This document shows positions 1 through 5,248 of a DNA stretch of 5,312 nucleotides, piece after piece. A model generated the notes under the pieces. The model saw nothing but the letters and a program-made list of their open reading frames with translations. It was not told where the DNA came from and did no database searches. Position 1 is the stretch's first letter. The number at the start of each line of letters is the position of its first letter. Origin of the DNA: Chloroflexota bacterium (GTDB lineage: Bacteria > Chloroflexota > UBA6077); the NCBI GenBank assembly GCA_021788565.1, contig JAJYKO010000481.1, positions 1 through 5,312 on the forward strand. The letters run 5' to 3'. The translations under genes and the position numbers were made by a program.

Positions 1-1
1 T

Positions 2-379
2 CTGCCGCCGCTCTATTTTGTCTTTCTTCATGCCGCCGTCGCCGAGAAACTGAACCGCCGCTGGATCGCCTTCGACCTCGGCCGCTTTGCCATCCACACG
101 ACCCGCAAGCGTCTGCTCGGCATCGACAGCGTCCGCCCGTTCGTCGTCCAAAACCTCGGCAAGTACGAGCGTCAGGAATGGCAGAAAGCCGAGTTCGGCG
201 ACCAGGCGGAAGCCCGCAACCTTGCGTACCGCAAGTTCATCCTCGACCTCTTCAAGACCCGCCCCATCACCGGCTATACCTGGCTGCACGGCATCAGAGG
301 CGGCCGCATGGTGCAGTCGGCCCTATGCGCAGCGGGTGAGCGAGAAGTTTCTGCAAGCGGTGTTCGTGCAGATGTTTGA
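2..379 (+). pseudogene. Site-specific DNA adenine methyltransferase fragment (Mod-like), truncated at both ends
   Basis: Frame 2 reads AAVAEKLNRRWIAFDLGRF then AIHTTRKRLLG from about nt 32 on, and further down a stretch around ITGYTWLHGIRGGRMV ending near nt 313. From memory this matches the C-terminal part of N6-adenine methyltransferases related to type III Mod and other beta-order enzymes, where the AEKL-RRWI segment follows the SAM-binding motif I (FxGSGTT). Motif I is not visible: the first ten codons read LPPLYFVFLH instead. After GGRMV the family resemblance stops; the frame runs on with unrelated residues to a TGA at 377-379, because the sequence has become HsdS in another frame. Third codon positions are almost all G or C, unlike the DNA after the junction. 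With about 95 recognisable residues and no motif I or DPPY motif in view, this piece cannot methylate DNA. Whether the gene continues left of the window is unknown. The family call is fairly secure; the exact subtype is not. Confidence 0.75.
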
Positions 380-986
380 GCAGGGGGACGGTTTCCGTCC
401 AGTCAGACTTCAGACGCTGTTGCTAGATGAACCGAAGAACGGGTTGTACCTACCCGCTGAGAAGTACGGACAGGGCACACCCATCATCCGGATTGATGCT
501 TTCTATGACGGCGAACTGGGCGATCCCCGGAGATTCAAAAGGGTGAGCGCCAGCCAAAAGGAAATTCAAGAGTTCTGTGTCGACAATGATGACATTCTGA
601 TAAACCGCGTCAACAGTATGGAGTACCTCGGAAAGTGTGCGTTGGTTAAGGGATTATCCGAAAAAACAGCCTTCGAGAGCAACATGATTAGGGTCCGCGT
701 TGACAGGCGCCTCATCCTGCCTGTCTATGTCACAAGCTTCTTGTCGACGCCGAAAGCGCGCGCCCAGATACTGACCAGTGTTAAAAAAGCGGTGAACCAG
801 GCGAGCATAAATCAGTCTGACGTCAGGTCCCTGCAGGTGCCGCTCCCGCCGCTTGGACTCCAGGAGCAGTTCGCATGCGTCGTTCAGAAGTTCGAGCGGC
901 TGCGCGCGCAGCAGCGAGAGGCGGAGCGGCAGGCGGAGCATCTGTTTCAGGCGTTGCTGCAGCGGGCGTTTGTGGGAGAACCCTAG
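321..986 (+). pseudogene. hsdS: Type I restriction specificity subunit HsdS, C-terminal half (second target recognition domain)
   Basis: Frame 3 from about nt 321 reads YAQRVSEKFLQAVFVQMFE, the kind of segment that in HsdS joins the central conserved helix to the second target recognition domain (often ending MFGD). It is followed by a TRD of roughly 150 residues with the typical features GTPIIRIDAF, a DILINRVNSMEYLGK stretch and VNQASINQSDVRSLQVPLPP. Then comes the C-terminal conserved coiled-coil, EQFACVVQKFERLRAQQREA and HLFQALLQRAFVGEP. HsdS selects the DNA target of type I R-M complexes with HsdM and HsdR, and full-length subunits are about 400-450 residues. Only about 220 are present: TRD1 and most of the central helix are missing. 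The same frame is open back to an ATG at 87, but those codons are methyltransferase DNA read out of frame and should not count as HsdS. Internal starts such as GTG 336 or ATG 372 have no evident ribosome binding site. Neither hsdM nor hsdR is in the window. Family call strong; function doubtful. Confidence 0.82.
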
Positions 987-989
987 CGT

Positions 990-2039
990 ATGGCCGACGC
1001 GCGGCATCTGGCGATACTCAAGCAGGGCGTCGGGGCCTGGAACGAGTGGAGGCGAGCCAACCCGGGAATATTCCCCGATCTGAAAGGGGAAAACCTCAGT
1101 AGACTGAGCCTCCCCGGTATTGACCTGCGCGACGCTGACCTGCTGGAGGCTAACCTGCGCACGACGAATTTGACACGAGCGAACCTTCGGGGGGCTGGCC
1201 TCATCGGGGCAGAGCTGGATGGAGCCGATCTTGCGGAGGCAGACCTGAGCCGTGCTTTCATGCTGGAAGCCTCGTTGCACCACGCGCATTTGCCCAGAGC
1301 GATTCTGCGCGGGGCATCGCTGAACCGGGTGGATCTTTCAGAAGCCGACCTGAGCGGCGCTGATCTCGATGGCGCCGACCTTTTCCAGGCACGCATGGTG
1401 GAGACGGACCTGCGCGGAGCGATTGTCTCGCACTGCCGGGTATATGGGGTCGCTGCCTGGGGGGTAAAGTTGGAGGGAGCTGTCCAGAGGGGCTTGATAA
1501 TCACGCCACCAGAGGACGCGGTGATCACGGTGGACGACTTGGAAGTCGCCCAGTTCATCTACCTGCTCCTCAACAACAAAAGAATCCGCGACGTGATCGA
1601 CACCATCGCCAGAAAGGTTGTGCTCATCTTAGGCCGCTTCACGGAGGAGCGCAAAGCCGTGCTTGATGCCATCCGCGACGAGCTCCGGAGGCGTGACTAT
1701 CTCCCAGTGCTGTTTGACTTTGATAAGCCAGCTACTCGCGACTTTACCGAGACGATCCGCATCCTGGCACACCTGTCGAGATTCATCATAGCAGATATTT
1801 CGGACCCTCGCAGCATCCCCCAAGAACTGCAGGCCGTCATTCCCGACCTAGCTGTCCCTGTTCAGCCGCTGCTCCTTACCGGGCAAATGGAATATGGCAT
1901 GTTTGCTGACCTCCGCGGCAAATATGGTTGGGTGCTCAAGACGGTGGAATATCGGGATGCGGACGAGTTGCTAGCGAGCCTGGGAGAAAAAGTGATCGCG
2001 CCTGCGGTGGCAAAGGCGAAGGAGCTGGAGAAAAGGTAG
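990..2039 (+). CDS. Pentapeptide-repeat protein with C-terminal TIR-like/Rossmann domain
   Basis: The 349-residue product has two parts. Residues 36-141 carry a leucine (once or twice methionine) at every fifth position without a break, 22 positions in all, in the A(D/N)Lxx pattern (for example GADLAEADL and GADLDGADL); weaker repeats continue to about 166. This folds as a right-handed quadrilateral beta-helix. After a linker with IYLLLNNKRIRDVI, residues 209-340 form an alpha/beta domain: strand KVVLILGRF, helix ERKAVLDAIRDELRRR, strand YLPVLFDFD, strand FIIADISD, then SIPQEL and a tail EKVIAPAVAKAKE. That order resembles TIR-like or nucleoside deoxyribosyltransferase-like Rossmann folds; I recall the same C-terminus in other pentapeptide proteins. 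Glu279 sits where TIR NADases carry their catalytic Glu, which is inference. No signal peptide or membrane helix, so cytosolic. Start ATG 990 has GGGAG at 974-978, and the gene begins 3 nt after the hsdS stop, suggesting co-transcription. A defence role is inferred from context, not shown. Confidence 0.85.
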   Translation: MADARHLAILKQGVGAWNEWRRANPGIFPDLKGENLSRLSLPGIDLRDADLLEANLRTTNLTRANLRGAGLIGAELDGADLAEADLSRAFMLEASLHHAHLPRAILRGASLNRVDLSEADLSGADLDGADLFQARMVETDLRGAIVSHCRVYGVAAWGVKLEGAVQRGLIITPPEDAVITVDDLEVAQFIYLLLNNKRIRDVIDTIARKVVLILGRFTEERKAVLDAIRDELRRRDYLPVLFDFDKPATRDFTETIRILAHLSRFIIADISDPRSIPQELQAVIPDLAVPVQPLLLTGQMEYGMFADLRGKYGWVLKTVEYRDADELLASLGEKVIAPAVAKAKELEKR

Positions 2040-2091
2040 AGACACCCACCGGGCGGCCGAACAAGGTTGTTAGCTGTGGCGGGAAATTCGG

Positions 2092-2131
2092 AACACGAAA
2101 CGCACGAAAGGGCACGATAACCGCGAAAGGG
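2092..2131 (+). repeat. Degenerate ~10-nt tandem repeat, CGAAA type
   Basis: Four consecutive 10-mers, AACACGAAAC, GCACGAAAGG, GCACGATAAC and CGCGAAAGGG, place a CGAAA (once CGATAA) core at 2096, 2105, 2115 and 2124, so the spacing is 9-10 nt. The same family occurs in inverted orientation at 3011-3100 and 5206-5243. It lies in the 243-nt spacer after the pentapeptide gene. From memory, similar ACGAAAG-rich intergenic repeats are common in Chloroflexota and other environmental genomes; their function is unknown to me. Confidence 0.7.
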
Positions 2132-2136
2132 CAGTG

Positions 2137-2154
2137 GCGGCGCGACCGCGCCGC
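2137..2154. repeat. GC-only near-palindrome
   Basis: GCGGCGCG and CGCGCCGC flank a central AC, giving 8-bp complementary arms directly after the CGAAA-type array. The two-base centre makes it more like a protein site or cruciform than an RNA hairpin, and in GC-rich DNA such a match may be chance. The rest of the 2040-2282 spacer shows no gene and no convincing promoter. Confidence 0.35.
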
Positions 2155-2282
2155 GGGGCGCGGAATACTTGGCGAACGACCCATCGTTGAGAAATGCGAC
2201 GGCGATAGCCACGATTGAGCCGCTGCGCGATATTACGTGAACGGAACTCAGGCAAGGCATACTGCATCCCGAAAGAGGTCAC

Positions 2283-2807
2283 ATGTCATCCAGCCCAACC
2301 ATCGTCCTGCGCTCGAAACCTTCTATCGTGCCCATCATCATCGTGTGGCCTGTAACCGGCGTCGTTTTTGCCTGCATCCTACTTGGCTTCGCCTCTACCC
2401 TGGGCCAGAACGTTCCCATGCTTGGCGTGATCTTTGCAGCATTCGCCTTCCTAATCCTCGCCCTGGCAGTCCTCCGGCTCACCCTCGAGCTCGTCAAGCG
2501 GGAATTCACGACCTACACCCTCACCGATACCCACATCACCAAAGAATTCGGGATACTCACCCATCGTACGTCTTCCATGCCCGTGGACCGCAGCCGCGTC
2601 GACATTGTCACCCCTCTTGCGGGCAGGCTTTTCGGATATGGCAGCCTGCGTGTCGAGTGCACCGGGCTCGCGCCAATGATATTGTATTACGTCCCCAATC
2701 CGCATCGGTGGGAGGAGGAGATCGGCAAGCGGTGCGGGTTGCGAGCGGCACCCGTACCGCCCGGGACGGTGGGGCAGGTGCCCGGGCAGCCAATGGGGCA
2801 AGGATGA
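2283..2807 (+). CDS. Two-helix membrane protein with bacterial PH domain (bPH_2/DUF304)
   Basis: The 174-residue product begins with two hydrophobic segments, about residues 14-37 and 45-68, separated by a short loop and followed by Lys72-Arg73, so both termini should be cytoplasmic. Residues about 75-150 read as a bPH_2 (DUF304, YdbS/YdbT-like) domain: YTLTDTHITKEFGILTHRT, then VDRSRVDIVTPLAGRLFGYG, SLRVECTG and a closing YVPNPHRWEEEI helix. The pattern of a strand-turn 'YTLTDTHI', an 'R-V-D' strand and a 'LFGYGSLRV' segment is characteristic of this membrane-flanked family, whose biochemical role is mostly unknown. The last ~25 residues are Gly/Pro/Gln rich and probably disordered. Start ATG 2283 is preceded by AGAGG at 2274-2278 with a short 4-nt spacer. 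It is flanked by repeat-bearing spacers and is not in an obvious operon. No link to the neighbouring R-M or TA genes is evident. Confidence 0.82.
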   Translation: MSSSPTIVLRSKPSIVPIIIVWPVTGVVFACILLGFASTLGQNVPMLGVIFAAFAFLILALAVLRLTLELVKREFTTYTLTDTHITKEFGILTHRTSSMPVDRSRVDIVTPLAGRLFGYGSLRVECTGLAPMILYYVPNPHRWEEEIGKRCGLRAAPVPPGTVGQVPGQPMGQG

Positions 2808-2876
2808 GGGCTGGCTCGTTGGTGGCTCTGGATCCGCGCCACGGAGCCTCTGAGCGCAACTGGCCCGGATAAGAAA

Positions 2877-2903
2877 CCCGCTCTGGCCACAAGCCAGAGC
2901 GGG
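2877..2903 (-). terminator. Perfect 11-bp hairpin, terminator-like on the minus strand
   Basis: CCCGCTCTGGC (2877-2887) and GCCAGAGCGGG (2893-2903) pair perfectly around a CACAA loop. It lies 70 nt past the PH-domain gene, so a role in ending that transcript is natural. On the + strand, however, the stem is preceded by AAGAAA and followed by CGGCTGTGC with no U-run. On the minus strand it is followed by TTTCTT, the canonical tail for leftward transcription. I assign it to the minus strand on that ground. It may act on both strands or block read-through between gene blocks. Confidence 0.55.
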
Positions 2904-3010
2904 CGGCTGTGCAACGCTCTCTTTCGCCTCAGGTGGTCATCCTGCCTGGGCGCACCACCTCGCGCTCCCGCGGCGATCCGCTTCGCAGAACACAATCCGG
3001 TTGAGGCCGT

Positions 3011-3100
3011 TCTCCGCGCCCCGTGCGTCTCTGCGGTGATATGCCATTCTCCGGCACCCTCGCGTTCCCCCTTTCGCGGTTTTCGCGTCCTTTCGCGTGT
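3011..3100 (-). repeat. Degenerate ~10-nt tandem repeats, CGCAGAGAC and CGCGAAAGG types, inverted
   Basis: On the minus strand, 3091-3100 down to 3071-3080 read as ACACGCGAAA, GGACGCGAAA and ACCGCGAAAG; on the + strand the core TTTCGCG recurs at 3072, 3081 and 3091 (spacing 9 and 10). Further along the minus strand, 3011-3040 gives CACCGCAGAG, ACGCACGGGG and CGCGGAGAA, a related CGCAGAG-type array. Both face the opposite way to the copy at 2092-2131. The unit phase is close to one helical turn. Confidence 0.68.
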
Positions 3101-3226
3101 TTGGTGGTCCAGACGCTCCACACCAACGCCCACGAGGGGCTATGCTACACGAGCTCCGTTCCCGCATCTCTGCCCCTTGCCACTCTTTTGGCTCATGGGC
3201 TCATTGATCGCCGGCGAAGCTAGCGC

Positions 3227-3247
3227 TTCATCCTTCATCCTTCCGCC
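3227..3247. repeat. Short 7-nt tandem repeat
   Basis: TTCATCC, TTCATCC and TTCCGCC lie head to tail, two exact units and one degenerate. On the minus strand this reads GGCGGAA then GGATGAA twice. It sits 75 nt upstream of the small membrane protein gene, within the repeat island, and may be another dispersed intergenic element. No function can be read from it. Confidence 0.5.
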
Positions 3248-3322
3248 TTTACGTCCCATTGGGGCATTGAGCCTATTGACCGTCGCGCGAATATCTGCGA
3301 TACCGTAAGAGGGACTCGTCTC

Positions 3323-3817
3323 ATGCCATATTATCGCAGACACCGCCGGTCGACGGATTCGGTCCTGAGCCTCTTTATCGATCTGGTCTCGCTCCCCTTG
3401 CTGGGCATCCTCGTCCTCGGGTCCATCTGGGTCCTCTCGCAGCCCGGCACGTGGGGGATGCTCCCTCTTACTCGCCCCACACCTACGCCGGCCACACTAC
3501 AGGTTGTCACGACCGCTCCCACGGGCACGAATGTGATTTCTTCCCCGTCGATCTTGGCTATCCTCATCGGCGGAGCTGGGCTATTCGCCGCGGGCGTCGT
3601 CTGGCTCGCAAAGCGCGCTCGTGCGCAGCGGCAGCCATCGGCGTCTCTCTCGCCGTCTGCCCGCGTCCTCGAATCCCCGCCCCCGCAAACGGCCCCGTCC
3701 ACCCCGAATGAATCGACCCAAGCCAAATCGGCAAACGATCTGCGGGCGATCGATTCTAATGCGGCTCAGAGCATCAACTTCCAGCCGGCAGGGCCGAAGG
3801 ACAAGCGTGTCGAGTGA
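3323..3817 (+). CDS. Small two-helix membrane protein, function unknown
   Basis: I do not recognise a family in this 164-residue product. It has a basic N-terminus (MPYYRRHRR), a hydrophobic helix at about residues 14-38, a Pro/Thr-rich loop at 40-74 (TRPTPTPATLQVVTT), a second helix at about 75-96, then a strongly basic patch (KRARAQR) and a ~65-residue Ser/Pro-rich, probably disordered tail. By the positive-inside rule both termini are cytoplasmic and the Pro/Thr loop is outside. Start ATG 3323 has a good ribosome binding site, AGAGGG at 3308-3313 with a 9-nt spacer, which supports a real gene. It is bounded by the repeat island on the left and the TA promoter on the right, so it is probably transcribed alone. 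The N-terminal helix could be read as a signal anchor. The existence of the gene is likely; its role is unknown. Confidence 0.65.
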   Translation: MPYYRRHRRSTDSVLSLFIDLVSLPLLGILVLGSIWVLSQPGTWGMLPLTRPTPTPATLQVVTTAPTGTNVISSPSILAILIGGAGLFAAGVVWLAKRARAQRQPSASLSPSARVLESPPPQTAPSTPNESTQAKSANDLRAIDSNAAQSINFQPAGPKDKRVE

Positions 3818-3861
3818 CGTGGGGCGACGAATTTCGGGCAAGGAGTAGTGTGTACCGTCAG

Positions 3862-3890
3862 TTGCCGCAGGGGGGTGGGAAGGGTATAAT
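3862..3890 (+). promoter_or_regulatory. Sigma-70 promoter of the toxin-antitoxin module
   Basis: TTGCCG (3862-3867) and a consensus TATAAT (3885-3890) are separated by exactly 17 nt. Transcription would start near 3897, about 19 nt before the ATG at 3916. The leader carries a strong Shine-Dalgarno run, GGGAGGTGAG at 3901-3910, 5 nt from the start codon. This is the only convincing promoter in the window. In TA modules of this kind the antitoxin usually represses its own promoter, but I see no clear operator palindrome overlapping it. Confidence 0.78.
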
Positions 3891-3915
3891 GGGTTCGTCA
3901 GGGAGGTGAGCGGGT

Positions 3916-4245
3916 ATGACAAAAGTAACTCTGGCCAAGGCAAAGAGCAACCTGGACGAACTGCTTGCGCGGGCTGCCGCTGGCGAACGGATTATTATCC
4001 AAAAGCGTGATCGCGAGTTGGCCGCCCTTGTCAGCGTCGCCGAGCTGGAGCGGCTGGAGCAACTCTCCCGATCCCCATACTCATCTGCCCGGTCGCTTGG
4101 GCAACAGGAGAAGTTGCTGAATCAAATCGAGGCCGGCCAGCTTCATCCTGCTATGGCCGCCTTTGGATTGTGGCAAGACGAGGATGAGTTGGATGATCTG
4201 ACGGAGCAAGTGTACGCCAACCAGGCTCCTCGGGCACAATTGTAG
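3916..4245 (+). CDS. Phd/YefM-type antitoxin
   Basis: The 109-residue product opens with the Phd/YefM fold: AKAKSNLDELLARAAAGERI at residues 7-26, a strand IIIQKRD, then ELAALVSVAELERLEQ at 34-49. In this family the N-terminal part dimerises and binds the operator DNA, and the C-terminal part wraps and blocks the toxin. Here the C-terminal half (about 60-109) ends in an acidic helix, GLWQDEDELDDLTEQVYANQ, which fits a toxin-binding tail. Phd-type antitoxins with such tails are usually followed directly by a PIN-domain (VapC) toxin; here the next gene is instead a second antitoxin-like gene 45 nt away. The start is fixed by the SD run GGGAGGTGAG 5 nt upstream. It is the first gene after the promoter at 3862-3890, so the following two genes probably share its transcript. 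Family call strong; partner toxin uncertain. Confidence 0.87.
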   Translation: MTKVTLAKAKSNLDELLARAAAGERIIIQKRDRELAALVSVAELERLEQLSRSPYSSARSLGQQEKLLNQIEAGQLHPAMAAFGLWQDEDELDDLTEQVYANQAPRAQL

Positions 4246-4248
4246 GCG

Positions 4249-4260
4249 ATACGAACGTAT
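4249..4260. promoter_or_regulatory. Possible operator palindrome ATACGaaCGTAT
   Basis: ATACG and CGTAT are complementary 5-bp arms around AA, in the 45-nt spacer between the Phd-type antitoxin stop and the next start codon. Its AT-richer sequence stands out from its surroundings. It could be a regulator binding site internal to the operon, but the arms are short and I find no promoter around it. Confidence 0.3.
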
Positions 4261-4290
4261 AGGTGGAGAACTGAAAGTGAGGTAACACCC

Positions 4291-4626
4291 ATGGATCAGA
4301 AAACGGCTGTAGCCCCGCCCGCTTGGGAACTGGAGCAACTGAATCAAGTTTATCAGCACCGCCCCGATCTCGTGACTGCCGCGCTCCGTCGTCTCATGTC
4401 GGAAGAGCCCGAGCTCCGGTGGGCCATGGTCGTCACTGCCTACCTGAACCAACAAATTAACCTAGGTAAGGCGGCCGAGCTTCTGGAGATACATGAGCTG
4501 GCCCTGCGTGAGCGCTTCCTGGAGCTGGGGATTCCGTTGCGGGTCGGGCCCGCCGATCTGGCCGAAGCCAAGGCAGAGGCCCAGTCGGCTCGAACCTGGT
4601 TCTCCGCCCCGGGCTCTGCCGCATGA
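4291..4626 (+). CDS. UPF0175-like antitoxin
   Basis: The 111-residue protein carries a helix-turn-helix-like core at about residues 56-86: INLGKAAELLEIHELALRER followed by FLELGIPLRVG and an acidic ADLAEAKAEA helix. This matches the UPF0175 small-protein pattern (SLGKAAELAG...FL..L..RGIPL), which is typically the antitoxin paired with DUF3368 PIN-like toxins. The first ~50 residues, including DLVTAALRRLMSEEPELRWA, are longer than in the minimal family of about 70-90 residues and may add a dimerisation or binding segment. Start ATG 4291 has TGAGG at 4278-4282 with an 8-nt spacer. The stop overlaps the toxin start in ATGA (4623-4626), the usual translational coupling of antitoxin and toxin. Antitoxin role follows from family and position. 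Confidence 0.8.
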   Translation: MDQKTAVAPPAWELEQLNQVYQHRPDLVTAALRRLMSEEPELRWAMVVTAYLNQQINLGKAAELLEIHELALRERFLELGIPLRVGPADLAEAKAEAQSARTWFSAPGSAA

Positions 4627-5102
4627 TCACCATTCTGGATAACACTCTCCTGTCCAACTTTGCCATTGTCCAACGTCCGGAGCTAATCCGTTTGGCCCTG
4701 GCCGATGCGGCCGCTACTACCGAAGAGGCCTTTGCCGAGTGCCAGACGGGTGTTCGGATTGGCAGGCTGCCCGCTTGCGACTATTCCTGGCTGTCGGTGT
4801 TCCCCCTCAATGAATCCGAGCGGGCAACCTACGATCAACTGCGGTTACGCCTTAATGCCGGCGAAGCTGCCTGCCTGGCGATAGCTGCCAGGCGCGGCTA
4901 TCGAGTTTTCACAGACGACCGTGACGCACGAGAGATAGCTCTACAGATGCAGATCCCAATTTCCGGAACAGTGGGACTCCTCGTGCGACTGGTCGAGCAA
5001 TCCCACTTGTCCCTCTCAGACGCCAACGGTCTGTTGACCCGGATGATCGCTTCCGGCTATCGTTCGCCTGTTACCGACCTCTCAAACCTGCTGCACGGCT
5101 AG
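4623..5102 (+). CDS. DUF3368/PIN-like putative RNase toxin
   Basis: This 159-residue protein has the PIN-fold acidic residues in order: Asp6 in ITILDNTLLSNF, Glu34/Glu35 and Glu39 in the TTEEAFAEC helix, Glu81 in the LNAGEAACLAIAARRGYRV segment, and Asp98/Asp99 plus Asp101 in VFTDDRDAREIA, followed by GTVGLLVRLVE. The GEAACLAIA, TDDRDAR and GTVGLL blocks are those of DUF3368, a VapC-related PIN family expected to cut RNA using Mg2+ or Mn2+. The putative catalytic acids are all present, so it looks intact, and its length is normal for the family. Start codon and upstream stop share ATGA, so translation should be coupled to the UPF0175-like gene, keeping antitoxin in step with toxin. No RBS of its own is obvious, consistent with coupling. 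RNase activity and target are inferred from the family. Confidence 0.85.
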   Translation: MITILDNTLLSNFAIVQRPELIRLALADAAATTEEAFAECQTGVRIGRLPACDYSWLSVFPLNESERATYDQLRLRLNAGEAACLAIAARRGYRVFTDDRDAREIALQMQIPISGTVGLLVRLVEQSHLSLSDANGLLTRMIASGYRSPVTDLSNLLHG

Positions 5103-5205
5103 TGGCACTGGCCCCCGCTCCGCCGTCGCAGTATCCCGAGCGGCGCGCGTAGTCTCCCACGGGTATCCGCGACCTATACGGGCGCTATCCGTTTGCAGCT
5201 CCCCT

Positions 5206-5243
5206 CCGCGTTTTTTGCGCTCTTTGCGGTTCGTCCTTTCACG
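5206..5243 (-). repeat. Degenerate ~10-nt tandem repeat, CGCAAAGAG type, inverted
   Basis: On the minus strand this reads CGTGAAAGGA, CGAACCGCAA, AGAGCGCAAA and AAACGCGGAG. On the + strand TTTGCG recurs at 5214 and 5223 (spacing 9), with TTTCACG at 5237. It is a third member of the family seen at 2092-2131 and 3011-3100, lying about 100 nt after the toxin gene. The 5103-5312 tail contains no gene on either strand. Confidence 0.6.
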
Positions 5244-5248
5244 CCGAC

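Larger units (their letters stand above)
2904..3322. other. Gene-free repeat island
   Basis: These 419 nt between the hairpin and the next gene hold no frame with family resemblance or a ribosome binding site. Frames open on the minus strand here are short, Arg/Gly rich and repeat-derived. Contents are an AGGTGGT/ACCACCT inverted repeat (2931-2937 and 2954-2960, 16-nt loop), the period-10 repeat arrays (3011-3100), and a 7-nt tandem (3227-3247). Confidence 0.6.

Noticed and set aside
87..320. N-terminal 77 residues of the frame open from ATG 87 as part of HsdS
   Set aside because: They are Ser/Arg/Pro/Thr rich and are the methyltransferase codons read one base off; frame 2 of the same DNA gives recognisable protein. 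The ATG at 87 is therefore not a real start.
983..1558. Minus-strand frame of 191 codons opposite the pentapeptide repeats
   Set aside because: Its Arg/Ser/Ala periodicity is the antisense image of the A(D/N)Lxx repeats, a common artefact of repeat genes with high GC third positions. It has no family resemblance. The 654-1289 minus frame is rejected for the same reason.
2237..2872. Plus-strand frame of 211 codons overlapping the PH-domain gene
   Set aside because: It is Arg/His/Pro rich and shifted against the bPH_2 frame, which has clear membrane helices, a domain and an RBS. Only one can be real here.
2931..2960. Inverted repeat AGGTGGT/ACCACCT as a regulatory hairpin
   Set aside because: Seven-bp arms with a 16-nt loop, no T-tail and no adjacent gene; too weak to call a terminator or operator.
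3011..3247. CRISPR array
   Set aside because: Repeat units are only 7-10 nt, degenerate and directly adjacent with no unique spacers, and no cas gene is in the window.
3276..3304. Promoter TTGACC-17-GATACC before the small membrane protein gene
   Set aside because: The -35 is good, but the -10 matches only three of six positions, and the start would fall near 3311, inside the ribosome binding site.
5115..5143. Terminator for the TA operon (CCGCTC paired with GAGCGG)
   Set aside because: Six-bp stem with a 17-nt loop and no U-run; not convincing as an intrinsic terminator.
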